This document shows positions 1 to 8,737 of a stretch of DNA of 38,060 nucleotides, in pieces (the stretch's first letter is position 1; the number at the start of each line of letters is the position of its first letter). The stretch lies in assembly GCA_002771135.1 (NCBI GenBank), contig PCXO01000005.1:1-38060 (forward strand), read 5' to 3'. The notes under the pieces are model-generated. The model searched no databases. It was not told where the DNA came from and saw only the letters and a list, made by a program, of their open reading frames with translations. The position numbers and the translations under genes were made by a program. This DNA comes from Candidatus Yanofskybacteria bacterium CG10_big_fil_rev_8_21_14_0_10_46_23. Its GTDB lineage: Bacteria > Patescibacteriota > Minisyncoccia > 2-02-FULL-40-12 > IGHO2-12-FULL-4.

Positions 1-593
1 GGGATCGGCCACTCCCGCCCTTGGGCGACTAAGCTTTCAAGATGAAAATATTGTGCCTCCAGATCAATTGCCGGGGCTATCGCGTAGGCGCCCTTGAATA
101 GATCGGGGTTTCGCAAGGCCACCCCCAAAGCGCCGATCGCCCCATGAGAGCCTCCGGCTAAAAATCGATCAAGCTGGACGCCCAGAAGCGCCTCAACTCG
201 AGCAATCGCATCCAACACGTCCGTTTCCCCCGTGGGAGAGAACGGCGTATCAATATAGAAGGTGTGACCGAATCCCGACCCCATCTGGCGGGGCTCAAAA
301 AACAATATTGCTACCCCTTGAATCTGGGGTAGGACTGGGAAAAAGCTTTCACCCCAGCGCCATCTGGCGCCCGGTTCACTATAACCCGCCGGAAGCCAGA
401 CCAGCAGGCTGTGAATTGCCGGGCCCTCGGGCCGAAAATAGACAAAGGGCCGAATCTGGCCGTCAACTGAGGAGACAAAAAACTCCTCCTCAATTTGGCC
501 AAATTGGCTAAATTTCTCGCGCATCTCCGCCTCTTGGCTCAGAAGAAGCTTGGGCCAGAAAAGGAGGGCGACCAAAACGATTATTCTCCGCAT
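1..593 (-). CDS. Partial alpha/beta-hydrolase (esterase-like) with N-terminal signal peptide; 3' end outside window
   Basis: Reverse-strand reading from ATG at 593: MRRIIVLVALLFWPKLLLSQEAEMREKF...FLAGGSHGAIGALGVALRNPDLFKGAYAIAPAIDLE..., with a GxSxG-type nucleophile motif (GGSHG). No stop before the window edge, so it is missing from the ORF track. Confidence 0.75.
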   Translation of the reverse strand, partial: MRRIIVLVALLFWPKLLLSQEAEMREKFSQFGQIEEEFFVSSVDGQIRPFVYFRPEGPAIHSLLVWLPAGYSEPGARWRWGESFFPVLPQIQGVAILFFEPRQMGSGFGHTFYIDTPFSPTGETDVLDAIARVEALLGVQLDRFLAGGSHGAIGALGVALRNPDLFKGAYAIAPAIDLEAQYFHLESLVAQGREWPI

Positions 594-687
594 GTTGTTC
601 CTTTCTAGCCAGCGGGCCAGGTGACAGTTTTTTGGATTTTCAATATACTAGTTTCAAATTATAAATATATCTAGATAATGTCAATTA

Positions 688-1059
688 ATGGATTTTAAGA
701 AACCGGAGAATAATGCTAAATATTACTGGACCCGGCATTCTTTAATGAAAATGCAGTTTTATGGTCTTTCGGCGAGCCGAGTGATTCGAATCTTGCGTCA
801 CCCCAAAAGAATCGAAAAGGGGATTGCTCCCAAGACTGTCGCCGGCATGCAACCGGCCGGTTCGAAAAAAAATCCCATGGAGATTTGGGTCATGTATCAG
901 GAGCGAGGCCAAAAAAACAAAAAGAAGGACATTTTTAATCCTGACCAGAAAGTTATTATCTCCGCTTGGCGTTATCCGGGGGTTAGCCCGAAAAATAAGC
1001 CGATTAAGATTCCCGATGAGGTTTTAATTGATTTAGAATCAGCTTTGCAAGAAGTTTGA
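688..1059 (+). CDS. Conserved hypothetical protein (small, basic)
   Basis: ORF with a promoter-like GATAAT just upstream; family not recognised with certainty. Confidence 0.65.
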   Translation: MDFKKPENNAKYYWTRHSLMKMQFYGLSASRVIRILRHPKRIEKGIAPKTVAGMQPAGSKKNPMEIWVMYQERGQKNKKKDIFNPDQKVIISAWRYPGVSPKNKPIKIPDEVLIDLESALQEV

Positions 1060-1082
1060 TAATCGGTTAGAATAGCGACACA

Positions 1083-1823
1083 ATGAAAGCTTTAATTGTT
1101 ATTATCCTTGTTGCCATTGCCGTGACGGCCAGTTGGCTTTTGGTTCGGGATCAAAACACGGCAAAAAATATTATCGCCGAAGGGGGACTGAATCTTTCCA
1201 TAACGCCTTCCACTCAACCTAATAATTCCCCTGACCCCAATATGACCAACTCCAATCCCGACTCCGAGGCCGTGACCAATCCCGAAGATCTTCCCGAAAC
1301 GATAAAAGCGACGATTCGAACCAAGGTGGGTTCGATTACGCTGGACCTTTATCCGCAAGTTGCCCCTAAAACCGTGGCTAACTTTTTAAATTTGGCCAGC
1401 ACCGATTTTTACGCTGGGACGACCTTTCATCGCGTCGTCTCCGGATTTGTGATCCAAGGCGGTGACCCGCTTTCCAAAGATGCGGATCCTTCAAATGACG
1501 GAACCGGTGGTCCGGGCTATGTGTTTGAAGACGAGATAAACCCGCAGTCGCTTGGCCTAAGCGCTAGTCAGATTGCTCAACTTGAAGCCAGCGGTTATGT
1601 TTATGACGGGTCGCTGGAGTCAATCCCGATGAAAGCCGGGGTTATCGCCATGGCCAACTCGGGACCAAACACCAACGGAAGTCAATTTTTTATCGTTACC
1701 GAGAAAGATCAGCCCCACCTCGACGGTCGGCATACCGTTTTCGGACGAGTCACCGCCGGCCTAGATGTTGCTCGAGCGATTCAACAAGGTGAGGTTATTC
1801 AAGCAATCGAGGTCAGTCTTTAG
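1083..1823 (+). CDS. Peptidyl-prolyl cis-trans isomerase, cyclophilin type, with N-terminal membrane anchor
   Basis: Cyclophilin motifs TTFHRVVSGFVIQGGDP, GPNTNGSQFFIV, LDGRHTVFGRV. Confidence 0.93.
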   Translation: MKALIVIILVAIAVTASWLLVRDQNTAKNIIAEGGLNLSITPSTQPNNSPDPNMTNSNPDSEAVTNPEDLPETIKATIRTKVGSITLDLYPQVAPKTVANFLNLASTDFYAGTTFHRVVSGFVIQGGDPLSKDADPSNDGTGGPGYVFEDEINPQSLGLSASQIAQLEASGYVYDGSLESIPMKAGVIAMANSGPNTNGSQFFIVTEKDQPHLDGRHTVFGRVTAGLDVARAIQQGEVIQAIEVSL

Positions 1824-1843
1824 GGGCAAATGTAAGATGTAAT

Positions 1844-1975
1844 CATTAAAAGTTCTAATCAAGAAACCGTATCGCCTGTGGATTGCATGGTCCGCCTTGG
1901 GCGGAATCCATAGGCGATACGGAATGAACAAAACTCGCTGGGTTTTGAAATGTTTTCGGATTAGAACTTTTAGTG
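1844..1975 (+). repeat. Structured dispersed element copy A (three-stem hairpin element)
   Basis: Outer arms 1844-1860/1959-1975 (17 bp, one G-U); P2 1867-1884/1905-1922 (18 bp, one G-U); P3 1930-1946 AAAACTC-GCT-GGGTTTT; conserved GCATGG bulge. Confidence 0.85.
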
Positions 1976-2025
1976 AGAGAGGTCTCCGCCAAGGGGGCTT
2001 TTCTTTTTGTGTTATAATTTTGACA

Positions 2026-3501
2026 ATGATGGAGAGTAAAAATCAAGCCGTCGGGAAAATCACCGGCGAACATTTCTATAAATTTTTCCAGTGTCCGCAC
2101 TGGCTCTGGTACGATGTCTACGGCGAGGCCAAAAAACGCAAAGAGATTCCTCCGATTGTCGAGATGGTTCAGCGGGGCAAGGTGAAAGATGAGAAAAGAG
2201 CTCTCGGCAACTTTCCTTTTGAAGAAATCAGTCCGGAAGCTTACAAGGATTTAGATGAAGCCTTTTTGGCTACGGTGGAGCTGATGCGCCAAGGAAAAAA
2301 CATTTATCGGGGGGTTTTGCTTCATGAGAACTGGGCGGGGACCCCTGACTTGCTAGAGGCCCGTTCGGTAGCCGAACTGGGTACGGGCGTCCGCTCTCGT
2401 TTCGGAGATTATTATTATGTCGCCTATGATATCAGCAACAATCCGTTTATTTCCTATGGTCAGAAATTTCAGCTCGTTTTTTATAGCGTCATCCTAAATG
2501 AAATTCAGGGGATTCAGCCCAGACAAGCTTTCACCATAAATGTTGATGGTGAGACCCAGTCGTTCTTCGTTGATGACTATGTTGATCAGCTCCATATCGC
2601 CAAAGACGATATCGTGGATATTTTAGAAGGCAAAAAATTGGCCCCCTTCTTAAAGAGTGGCTGTAAGTCGAGCCCGTGGTTTGCTCTTTGTGAAGACGAG
2701 GCCCAAAGTTGCAACGATGTCTCATTAATTTATCGGCTCTCCCAGATGGAACAGCGCCTTTTTTATGATATTGGGATAAGAACAATTGAAGATCTAGCCA
2801 AGTCGAATATCGAAGAAGTTTATCGAGAATTGCCTAATTTGAATTTTGATCGTTTGGCGCACCATCACCTTCAGGCCCAAGCCTTGGCCAAAAATGAGTC
2901 CATCGTTTTAAGACAGTCGGAATTTCCCAAAGTTCGGCAGGAGATTTATTTTGACATTGAAAGTGATCCGACCGAGGGCATTGATTATCTTTTCGGGATT
3001 TATATAAACGAGGTTAAAACGGGAAGCGGGGAATATAAATATTTTTTTGCTGATGGCAAAGAGGATGAAAAACGAGCTTGGCAGGAGTTTGTCGACTTTG
3101 TCGACAAACTAGAGGATTTTGTTATTTACCACTACGCGCTGTATGAACAACTGGTCTTCACCAAACTGGCCCGACGCTACGGTACCCCGTGGCGGGTAGT
3201 TCGAAAATTTAAAGATAACGCCATTGATCTTCTTCGCTCCACCACGGAGGCGGTGGTTTTGCCTCTCTATTTCTACAGCTTGAAAGATGTTGGTCGATAC
3301 ATTGGCCATGAGTGGACGGCCAAAGATGCCGGGGGAGCCGAGTCTGTCGTTTGGTATAATGATTGGCAGGCGAGCAAGAGTAAAAAAATTTTTGACAAGA
3401 TTATTCAATATAATAAAGATGATGTTCTGGCAACGAAAGTCTTAAAAGAATGGTTGGAGCTTCAAAAGCCCCGAGAAAGCCATGAGCAATTGCCGGATTA
3501 A
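2026..3501 (+). CDS. TM0106-family RecB-like nuclease with RNase H-like exonuclease domain
   Basis: YFDIESDP...YHYALYEQLVFTKLARRYG...YNKDDVLATKVLKEWL. The ORF-track start at 1897 lies inside repeat A; ATG at 2026 (MMESKNQAVGKITGEHFYKF) is one nt after the predicted TSS of an extended -10 TGTTATAAT. Confidence 0.8.
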   Translation: MMESKNQAVGKITGEHFYKFFQCPHWLWYDVYGEAKKRKEIPPIVEMVQRGKVKDEKRALGNFPFEEISPEAYKDLDEAFLATVELMRQGKNIYRGVLLHENWAGTPDLLEARSVAELGTGVRSRFGDYYYVAYDISNNPFISYGQKFQLVFYSVILNEIQGIQPRQAFTINVDGETQSFFVDDYVDQLHIAKDDIVDILEGKKLAPFLKSGCKSSPWFALCEDEAQSCNDVSLIYRLSQMEQRLFYDIGIRTIEDLAKSNIEEVYRELPNLNFDRLAHHHLQAQALAKNESIVLRQSEFPKVRQEIYFDIESDPTEGIDYLFGIYINEVKTGSGEYKYFFADGKEDEKRAWQEFVDFVDKLEDFVIYHYALYEQLVFTKLARRYGTPWRVVRKFKDNAIDLLRSTTEAVVLPLYFYSLKDVGRYIGHEWTAKDAGGAESVVWYNDWQASKSKKIFDKIIQYNKDDVLATKVLKEWLELQKPRESHEQLPD

Positions 3502-3604
3502 AACGTCTTTTGTTTACTTATTTTATATTTCGTGTTAGGATGGGTCACAAGCTTAAAGAGGAGTGTAGGGCTTGAGGCTTTATGTTTCTCAATGACTTAA
3601 AAAT

Positions 3605-3832
3605 ATGGAAGGAATAGAAAACAACGACATGAACATGCCCGAGAAGAAAGACGGGGGCATGGAAACTCCCATGAACCCAAACATGCCCGAGGGTTCTGTG
3701 GAAGAAAAGGAAAAGAAAAAGACTCCCGCTATGGGGATGCCCGCCGACATGGATGAAGATTCAGAGGAGGATGAAAATCCCTCAGGAACTCCGAACATGG
3801 ATGGAGAGGCCAAGCCGGAAGCTGGAATGTAA
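3605..3832 (+). CDS. Small acidic Met/Pro-rich low-complexity protein
   Basis: ORF between a promoter-like TGTTAGGAT (3533-3541) and a strong terminator; composition dominated by M, P, E, K, G. Confidence 0.6.
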   Translation: MEGIENNDMNMPEKKDGGMETPMNPNMPEGSVEEKEKKKTPAMGMPADMDEDSEEDENPSGTPNMDGEAKPEAGM

Positions 3833-3848
3833 TCAGCTTTTCTCAAAT

Positions 3849-3898
3849 CAAAAGCCCCGACCCCATTGAATTTTCAGTGGCGGTCGGGGCTTTTGTTT
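3849..3898 (+). terminator. Intrinsic terminator
   Basis: AAAAGCCCCGACC...GGTCGGGGCTTTTGTTTT hairpin. Confidence 0.85.
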
Positions 3899-3937
3899 TC
3901 ATGGACAAAATTAATTTGTTCCGATATAGTTGGACGT

Positions 3938-5218
3938 ATGAAATTTGTGGCGATCTTAATCGGGGGGGTCCTCTTGGCCGGATTGGTTTATCCGCTTCCA
4001 GTTTTGGACTCTTTTCTTCCGCAGACTCCTTTTCGCTTGGGCCTCGATCTTCTAGGGGGGACCCATTTGGTTTATGAAGCCGATCTGACTCTCTCGGCCG
4101 ATCCGGAGCAAGCCATGGCCGGCGTCCGAGATGTTATCGAACGGCGAGTCAACTTCTTTGGCGTGACCGAACCCGTGGTTCAAGTCGAAGGCGAAAACCG
4201 CCTAGTGGTCGAGTTGGCGGGAATTGGCGATATAAATCAAGCTATCGCTTTGATCGGGGAGACCCCCTTTTTGGAGTTTCGAGAGGAAGTCGATCCCCAA
4301 GAGTCCCAAGCGATTCAAGAAGCTCAAGCGGTGGGGCAGAGGTTGGGCGAAGATCCCTTCTTTAAGCCGACGGATCTAACCGGTCGGCACATTCAAAATG
4401 CTCAAGTTAGTTTTCAAAAGCAAGTCGCCATTTCCCCGGAAGTTGTTTTAAATCTGACCGGCGAAGGGGCAACACTTTTTGAGGCGATTACGCAAAGAAA
4501 TCTTGGGAAGCAAATCGCCATCTATCTTGATGGCCAACCGATTAGCGCCCCGGTGGTCCAGTCCGTTATAAATGGTGGGGGTGCGATAATTTCCGGGAAC
4601 TTCACCTTGAATGAGGCCAAAGAGTTAGTCACTCGGCTCAACGCCGGAGCCTTACCCGTTCCAATCAATTTGGTTTCGCAACAGACGGTCGGCGCCTCGT
4701 TGGGGCAGGCCTCGGTCGGGCAGAGTCTCAAGGCCGGTCTTATCGGACTTCTCCTGGTTGCCCTCTATATGATCGTGTTCTACCGTCTTCCCGGTGGGGT
4801 CGCGGTTTTTGCCTTGGCGATTTACACGGTTATTGTTTTGATGATTTATAAGATTTTGCCGGTAACGCTAACTTTAGCCGGGGTGGCGGGCTTCATTCTC
4901 TCTTTGGGGATCGCGGTTGATGCTAATGTCTTGATCTTTGCCCGAATGCGCGAAGAATTAAAATCGGGCCGAGAAATTCGTTCGGCGGTTGAGGAGGGAT
5001 TTCACCGAGCGTGGCATTCAATTCGAGACACGCACGTCACGACGCTAATCGGGGCTATTGGGCTCTATCTGTTCTCGGCCTCAATAGTCAAAGGCTTCGC
5101 CTTGACTTTGGGAATTGGAGTTTTGGTTAGCTTGTTCACGGCCACGGTAGTTACTAAAGAAAGTCTTTTGATTCTTCTAAAGGGGCGACTGGCGAAGGTT
5201 CCGTGGCTTTTTAATTGA
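3938..5218 (+). CDS. secD: Protein translocase subunit SecD (compact form)
   Basis: FRLGLDLLGGTHLVYEADL, IAVDANVLIFARMREELKSGR. The track start at 3866 lies in the terminator; ATG 3938 follows TGGACA-N17-TATAGT. Confidence 0.93.
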   Translation: MKFVAILIGGVLLAGLVYPLPVLDSFLPQTPFRLGLDLLGGTHLVYEADLTLSADPEQAMAGVRDVIERRVNFFGVTEPVVQVEGENRLVVELAGIGDINQAIALIGETPFLEFREEVDPQESQAIQEAQAVGQRLGEDPFFKPTDLTGRHIQNAQVSFQKQVAISPEVVLNLTGEGATLFEAITQRNLGKQIAIYLDGQPISAPVVQSVINGGGAIISGNFTLNEAKELVTRLNAGALPVPINLVSQQTVGASLGQASVGQSLKAGLIGLLLVALYMIVFYRLPGGVAVFALAIYTVIVLMIYKILPVTLTLAGVAGFILSLGIAVDANVLIFARMREELKSGREIRSAVEEGFHRAWHSIRDTHVTTLIGAIGLYLFSASIVKGFALTLGIGVLVSLFTATVVTKESLLILLKGRLAKVPWLFN

Positions 5219-5222
5219 TAAT

Positions 5223-6125
5223 ATGCGGGGTCAATATAAAATTTTAATAGTTATCTCGGCGATTCTTGTTTTGGTTTCCGCCGGATTAATCGTGGGCTGG
5301 GGGCTTCCTCTGGGGGTTGATTTTAACGGGGGGAGCGTCTTGGAGGTGGAGTATATAAGCGCTCGGCCAACTCGAGATCAAATTGTTCAGAAAATCTCTG
5401 ATTTACAATTTGTCTCCGAATCCTCAATTCAATTAACCCAAGATCGCGGTATTTTAATCCGTTCAAACAACTTGAATGAAATTCAGCACCAAGCCGTCAT
5501 CCAAGCCTTGAGCAGTCTCGGGGAGATTCAAGAAAATCGTTTTGATTCGATCGGCCCAACGATTGGCCAAGAGCTCCGGGTTAAAAGCATTACCGCCCTG
5601 ATCGTTGTCTTCATCGCTATCACAATTTATATTGCGATTGTTTTTCGACGTCTCGGGGCCGTCTTATCTCCTTGGATCCTTGGCGCTTCGGCCTTGGTCG
5701 CGTTGGCCCACGACCTAATCATTACGGGCGGGGTTTTCGCGGCCTTAGGTCATTTTCAGGGTATTGAATTAAATTCTGTCTTCGTGGCGGCGGCGCTGAC
5801 CATTTTAGGTTACTCGGTTTCCGATACGGTCGTTATTTTTGATCGAATTCGAGAGAATGTTCTGCGCTTTGGCGCAAGTAACTTTGGGGAATTGGTCCAC
5901 CAGAGCGTAATACAAACCTTGAGTCGGTCAATCAATACCTCGGTAACGACGCTCCTGCCTTTAATCGCCATTTTCTTTTTTGGCGGAGAGTCAATCCGGC
6001 ACTTTGCCTTGGCCTTGATCGTAGGGGTTAGTTTAGGGACCTATTCTTCAATTTTTGTGGCCGCCCCACTGGTTGCTTGGTGGTCCGCCTCCGCTCCGCT
6101 TCGGCGAGACAAGTCCGCCTCCTGA
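5223..6125 (+). CDS. secF: Protein translocase subunit SecF
   Basis: GVDFNGGSVLEVEY, GYSVSDTVVIFDRIREN, SINTSVTTLLPL. Confidence 0.93.
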   Translation: MRGQYKILIVISAILVLVSAGLIVGWGLPLGVDFNGGSVLEVEYISARPTRDQIVQKISDLQFVSESSIQLTQDRGILIRSNNLNEIQHQAVIQALSSLGEIQENRFDSIGPTIGQELRVKSITALIVVFIAITIYIAIVFRRLGAVLSPWILGASALVALAHDLIITGGVFAALGHFQGIELNSVFVAAALTILGYSVSDTVVIFDRIRENVLRFGASNFGELVHQSVIQTLSRSINTSVTTLLPLIAIFFFGGESIRHFALALIVGVSLGTYSSIFVAAPLVAWWSASAPLRRDKSAS

Positions 6126-6153
6126 ACGTGAGAAGTAAATATCCACAATCTTC

Positions 6154-6181
6154 TTGACATTATGTTATATTGTGATATTCT
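6154..6181 (+). promoter_or_regulatory. Sigma70-type promoter: TTGACA - 16 - extended -10 TGA TATTCT
   Basis: Direct match to consensus; predicted TSS near 6188 gives a leader of about 85 nt. Confidence 0.65.
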
Positions 6182-6272
6182 TTGCGAATATAAATAAGCC
6201 CTACTAACCAGTAGAAAAGTTAATAAAATTAGTGCCTTTTAGGGGAAGGCCAGCAAAGGTAGTCTTACCCTT

Positions 6273-7316
6273 ATGACAGTAAAAAATTCAATCAATACAA
6301 AGAGCGTCGTGGCCAAATTACTTTCGGCACTTCCTGATAGAAACCGAGATATTGTCTCTCGGCGTTTTGGTTTAGCTGATGGCCAGAAAGAGACCCTTGA
6401 GTCAATCGGTAAAAGTTATGGCATCACCCGAGAACGGGTTCGTCAGATTGAAGAAGCCTCCCTAACGCAACTCCGAAAAGTAGTCGGTGATTATTCTCAG
6501 ATCAAACCGCATCTTGAGTTAGCCCAGTCCATCTTGGAAGAGCACGGCGGAATCATGAAAGAAGAAGATCTCTTTGAGCAGTTCAGCGGGGTTAGAAAGA
6601 ATAACAGCACTAATGCCGCTCTGGTTATCGCTATGACTTTAGACAATCAATTCAGCAACTCGGGTGATACCGATTCGATGCACTCCTTCTGGGCTTTAAG
6701 TGGTCGGCATATTCAAGAGGCCGGCAAATCGCTCATTTCTTTAGCTAGGGCCCTTGAAAAGACCAAAGAGCCGGTTATGGAGGCTGATTTGCATCAATTT
6801 TACCAGAAAAAGACTAACCAAACGATACATCCTAAAGCCTTGTTAGCGTATGCTTCACTTTCTAAAAGCATTGATAAGAATATCTTTGGTGAGATGGGCC
6901 TGAGTCATTGGCCGGAAATTAATCCTCGAGGAGTCCGAGATAAGGCTTATTTAGTTTTAAAACGAGCCAACAAGCCCCTTCATTTCCGGGAAATTACTGA
7001 GGGGATTAACACTGCCGGCTTTAATAATCGGAAAGCCAATGTTCAGACGGTTCACAATGAGTTAATCAAAGACAAGCGTTTTGTCTTAGTCGGCCGAGGC
7101 ATCTATGCGCTCTCGCAGTGGGGTTATAAATCCGGAACCGTAAAAGATGTTTTGGCCCAGATTCTGACTGAAACCAAGAAGCCAATGACGCGCGATGAGC
7201 TAATTCAAAAAGTTCTCGCGACGCGGTTTGTCAAAGAAAACACAATTTTGTTAAATCTCCAAGACTCTAAATTCAAAAAACTTAGCGATGGTCGCTACAT
7301 TATAAATACGGCCTAG
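6273..7316 (+). CDS. Sigma-70 region 4-like HTH protein with HARE-HTH (RpoE delta-like) C-terminal region
   Basis: LPDRNRDIVSRRFGLADGQKETLESIGKSYGITRERVRQIEEASLTQLRK is region 4. The C-terminal part (RGVRDKAYLVLKRANKPLHFREITEGINTAGFN..., TVKDVLAQILTETKKPMTRDELIQKV) resembles HARE-HTH. No sigma region 2. Confidence 0.8.
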   Translation: MTVKNSINTKSVVAKLLSALPDRNRDIVSRRFGLADGQKETLESIGKSYGITRERVRQIEEASLTQLRKVVGDYSQIKPHLELAQSILEEHGGIMKEEDLFEQFSGVRKNNSTNAALVIAMTLDNQFSNSGDTDSMHSFWALSGRHIQEAGKSLISLARALEKTKEPVMEADLHQFYQKKTNQTIHPKALLAYASLSKSIDKNIFGEMGLSHWPEINPRGVRDKAYLVLKRANKPLHFREITEGINTAGFNNRKANVQTVHNELIKDKRFVLVGRGIYALSQWGYKSGTVKDVLAQILTETKKPMTRDELIQKVLATRFVKENTILLNLQDSKFKKLSDGRYIINTA

Positions 7317-7337
7317 TTTAGAGAAAGATCTGAACCA

Positions 7338-7383
7338 AACACCCCCGTCCTTCGACAAGCTCAGGGCGGGGGGTTTGTTTTTA
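7338..7383 (+). terminator. Intrinsic terminator containing CCTTCGACAAGCTCAGGG core
   Basis: AAACaCCCCCgtCC ttcgacaagctca GGgcGGGGGGTTTgTTTTT. Confidence 0.75.
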
Positions 7384-7400
7384 ATGTGTAAGGCCTATTA

Positions 7401-7409
7401 TGGTATAAT
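7401..7409 (+). promoter_or_regulatory. Extended -10 promoter TGGTATAAT
   Basis: TGG TATAAT, 20 bp upstream of ATG 7430. Confidence 0.55.
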
Positions 7410-7429
7410 ATATAGAGATTTATTGGAAT

Positions 7430-8734
7430 ATGTTTTCAAACTTCGCCGCGATTAGTTATAGTCATGCCCTCGGCTCCATTTTGAGCTATTGGTGGGTTTT
7501 TTTGCCGGTAATTTTAGCCTTCACTTTATTCGAACTCTGGGTCTGGCATATTCGTCAAGAAAATTTGGCCGGTCTAGAGTGGTCACTTTTAGAGATTCGG
7601 GCGCCGGAAGGTTCAATTCGGAGTCCTCGCGTGATGGAGCAATTTTTTACCGGCGTTCATGGGGCGCTCCGACCTTTGACTTGGCGAGAAAAATTTTTTA
7701 AAGGCGTAATGACCGCTTGGTTTACCTTCGAAATTGTTGGGATCGGCGGAGATATTCGATTTTTTATCCGAACCCCCGCGGGGTTAAAAAATTTGATTGA
7801 AGCTCAATTTTTCGCTCAATATCCCGATGCTGAAATTGAAGAAGTTTATGATTATTTTAATGATTTACCGCCCCGAATTCCCAATGATGACTATGAGCTT
7901 TGGGGAGCGGAATTTAAATTAAATAATGACGATGTCTTTCCCATAAAAACCTACCTTGAGTTTGAGGAAGTTGGCAGTGGCCCCGATGAAGCCATTCGTT
8001 CCGATCCCCTTACCGCTTTTTTCGAGACTTTGAATAAGCTTCGTTCCGGGGAGTATATTACCATCCAAATCATAATTCAACCGACGGGTCCGGAGGTTGA
8101 AGACGAATGGCGGAAAGAAGGCGAGGCAATTATCAATAAGATTGCCGGGAAAGAGGAAAAGGCCCCGGGTCCTTCGGTCGGCGCGAAGCTTGCTTCGGGA
8201 ATTGATAAAACAATTGATCGGATTGTCGGAATTGAACCGCAAGTTTTTGAAGAAAAAAAGCCTGACGCCGGCCCAACCAAAGTTTCCGCTATCGATAAAG
8301 AGACCGCCGACGCCATTGCTCGCAGTATCAGCAAGTTAGGCTTTCGAAGTGGGATTCGTTTTTCTTACATTGCTCACAAGGATGTTTACAGCATAAGTCA
8401 TGTTGCCAGTATTATGGGTTCTTTCCGGCAATTTGCCTCGCAAAATCTAAATAGCTTCAGGCCGACGCGAATTACCGGAAGCGTCGGGACCCTGGCTCCA
8501 CTTTTCTTGTTTTCCGGCAAAGGTTTTGGGGCTGACAAAAAAACTTTGATTAAAAAATGGAATCATTATCGCGCCACGCGAGAACGAAGTCTTCCGTTTG
8601 AGCGACAATATATTTTGAATACCGAAGAACTGGCGACTCTTTATCATTTACCGAGCGCCTCGGATCGGGGCGCGATCCTGCCCAGCATCGGAATCCGCAA
8701 GGGTCCCTCCCCGGGCCGTTTGCCAACCAAATAG
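7430..8734 (+). CDS. Membrane-anchored protein adjacent to VirD4-like ATPase (conserved CPR hypothetical)
   Basis: N-terminal TM segment then a soluble domain; 3 bp from the downstream ATPase gene. Confidence 0.75.
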   Translation: MFSNFAAISYSHALGSILSYWWVFLPVILAFTLFELWVWHIRQENLAGLEWSLLEIRAPEGSIRSPRVMEQFFTGVHGALRPLTWREKFFKGVMTAWFTFEIVGIGGDIRFFIRTPAGLKNLIEAQFFAQYPDAEIEEVYDYFNDLPPRIPNDDYELWGAEFKLNNDDVFPIKTYLEFEEVGSGPDEAIRSDPLTAFFETLNKLRSGEYITIQIIIQPTGPEVEDEWRKEGEAIINKIAGKEEKAPGPSVGAKLASGIDKTIDRIVGIEPQVFEEKKPDAGPTKVSAIDKETADAIARSISKLGFRSGIRFSYIAHKDVYSISHVASIMGSFRQFASQNLNSFRPTRITGSVGTLAPLFLFSGKGFGADKKTLIKKWNHYRATRERSLPFERQYILNTEELATLYHLPSASDRGAILPSIGIRKGPSPGRLPTK

Positions 8735-8737
8735 AAT

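Noticed and set aside
1897-2025. N-terminal extension of the TM0106-like ORF
   Set aside because: Encoded by repeat element A; a better start at 2026 follows an extended -10 box and matches the family-like N-terminus.
1855-2100. 81-aa minus-strand ORF, and 10141-10563 minus-strand 140-aa ORF, both containing NVHSVSSMDSA/FVHSVSPMDSA
   Set aside because: The shared peptide is just translation of repeat elements A and B on the opposite strand, not a real protein family.
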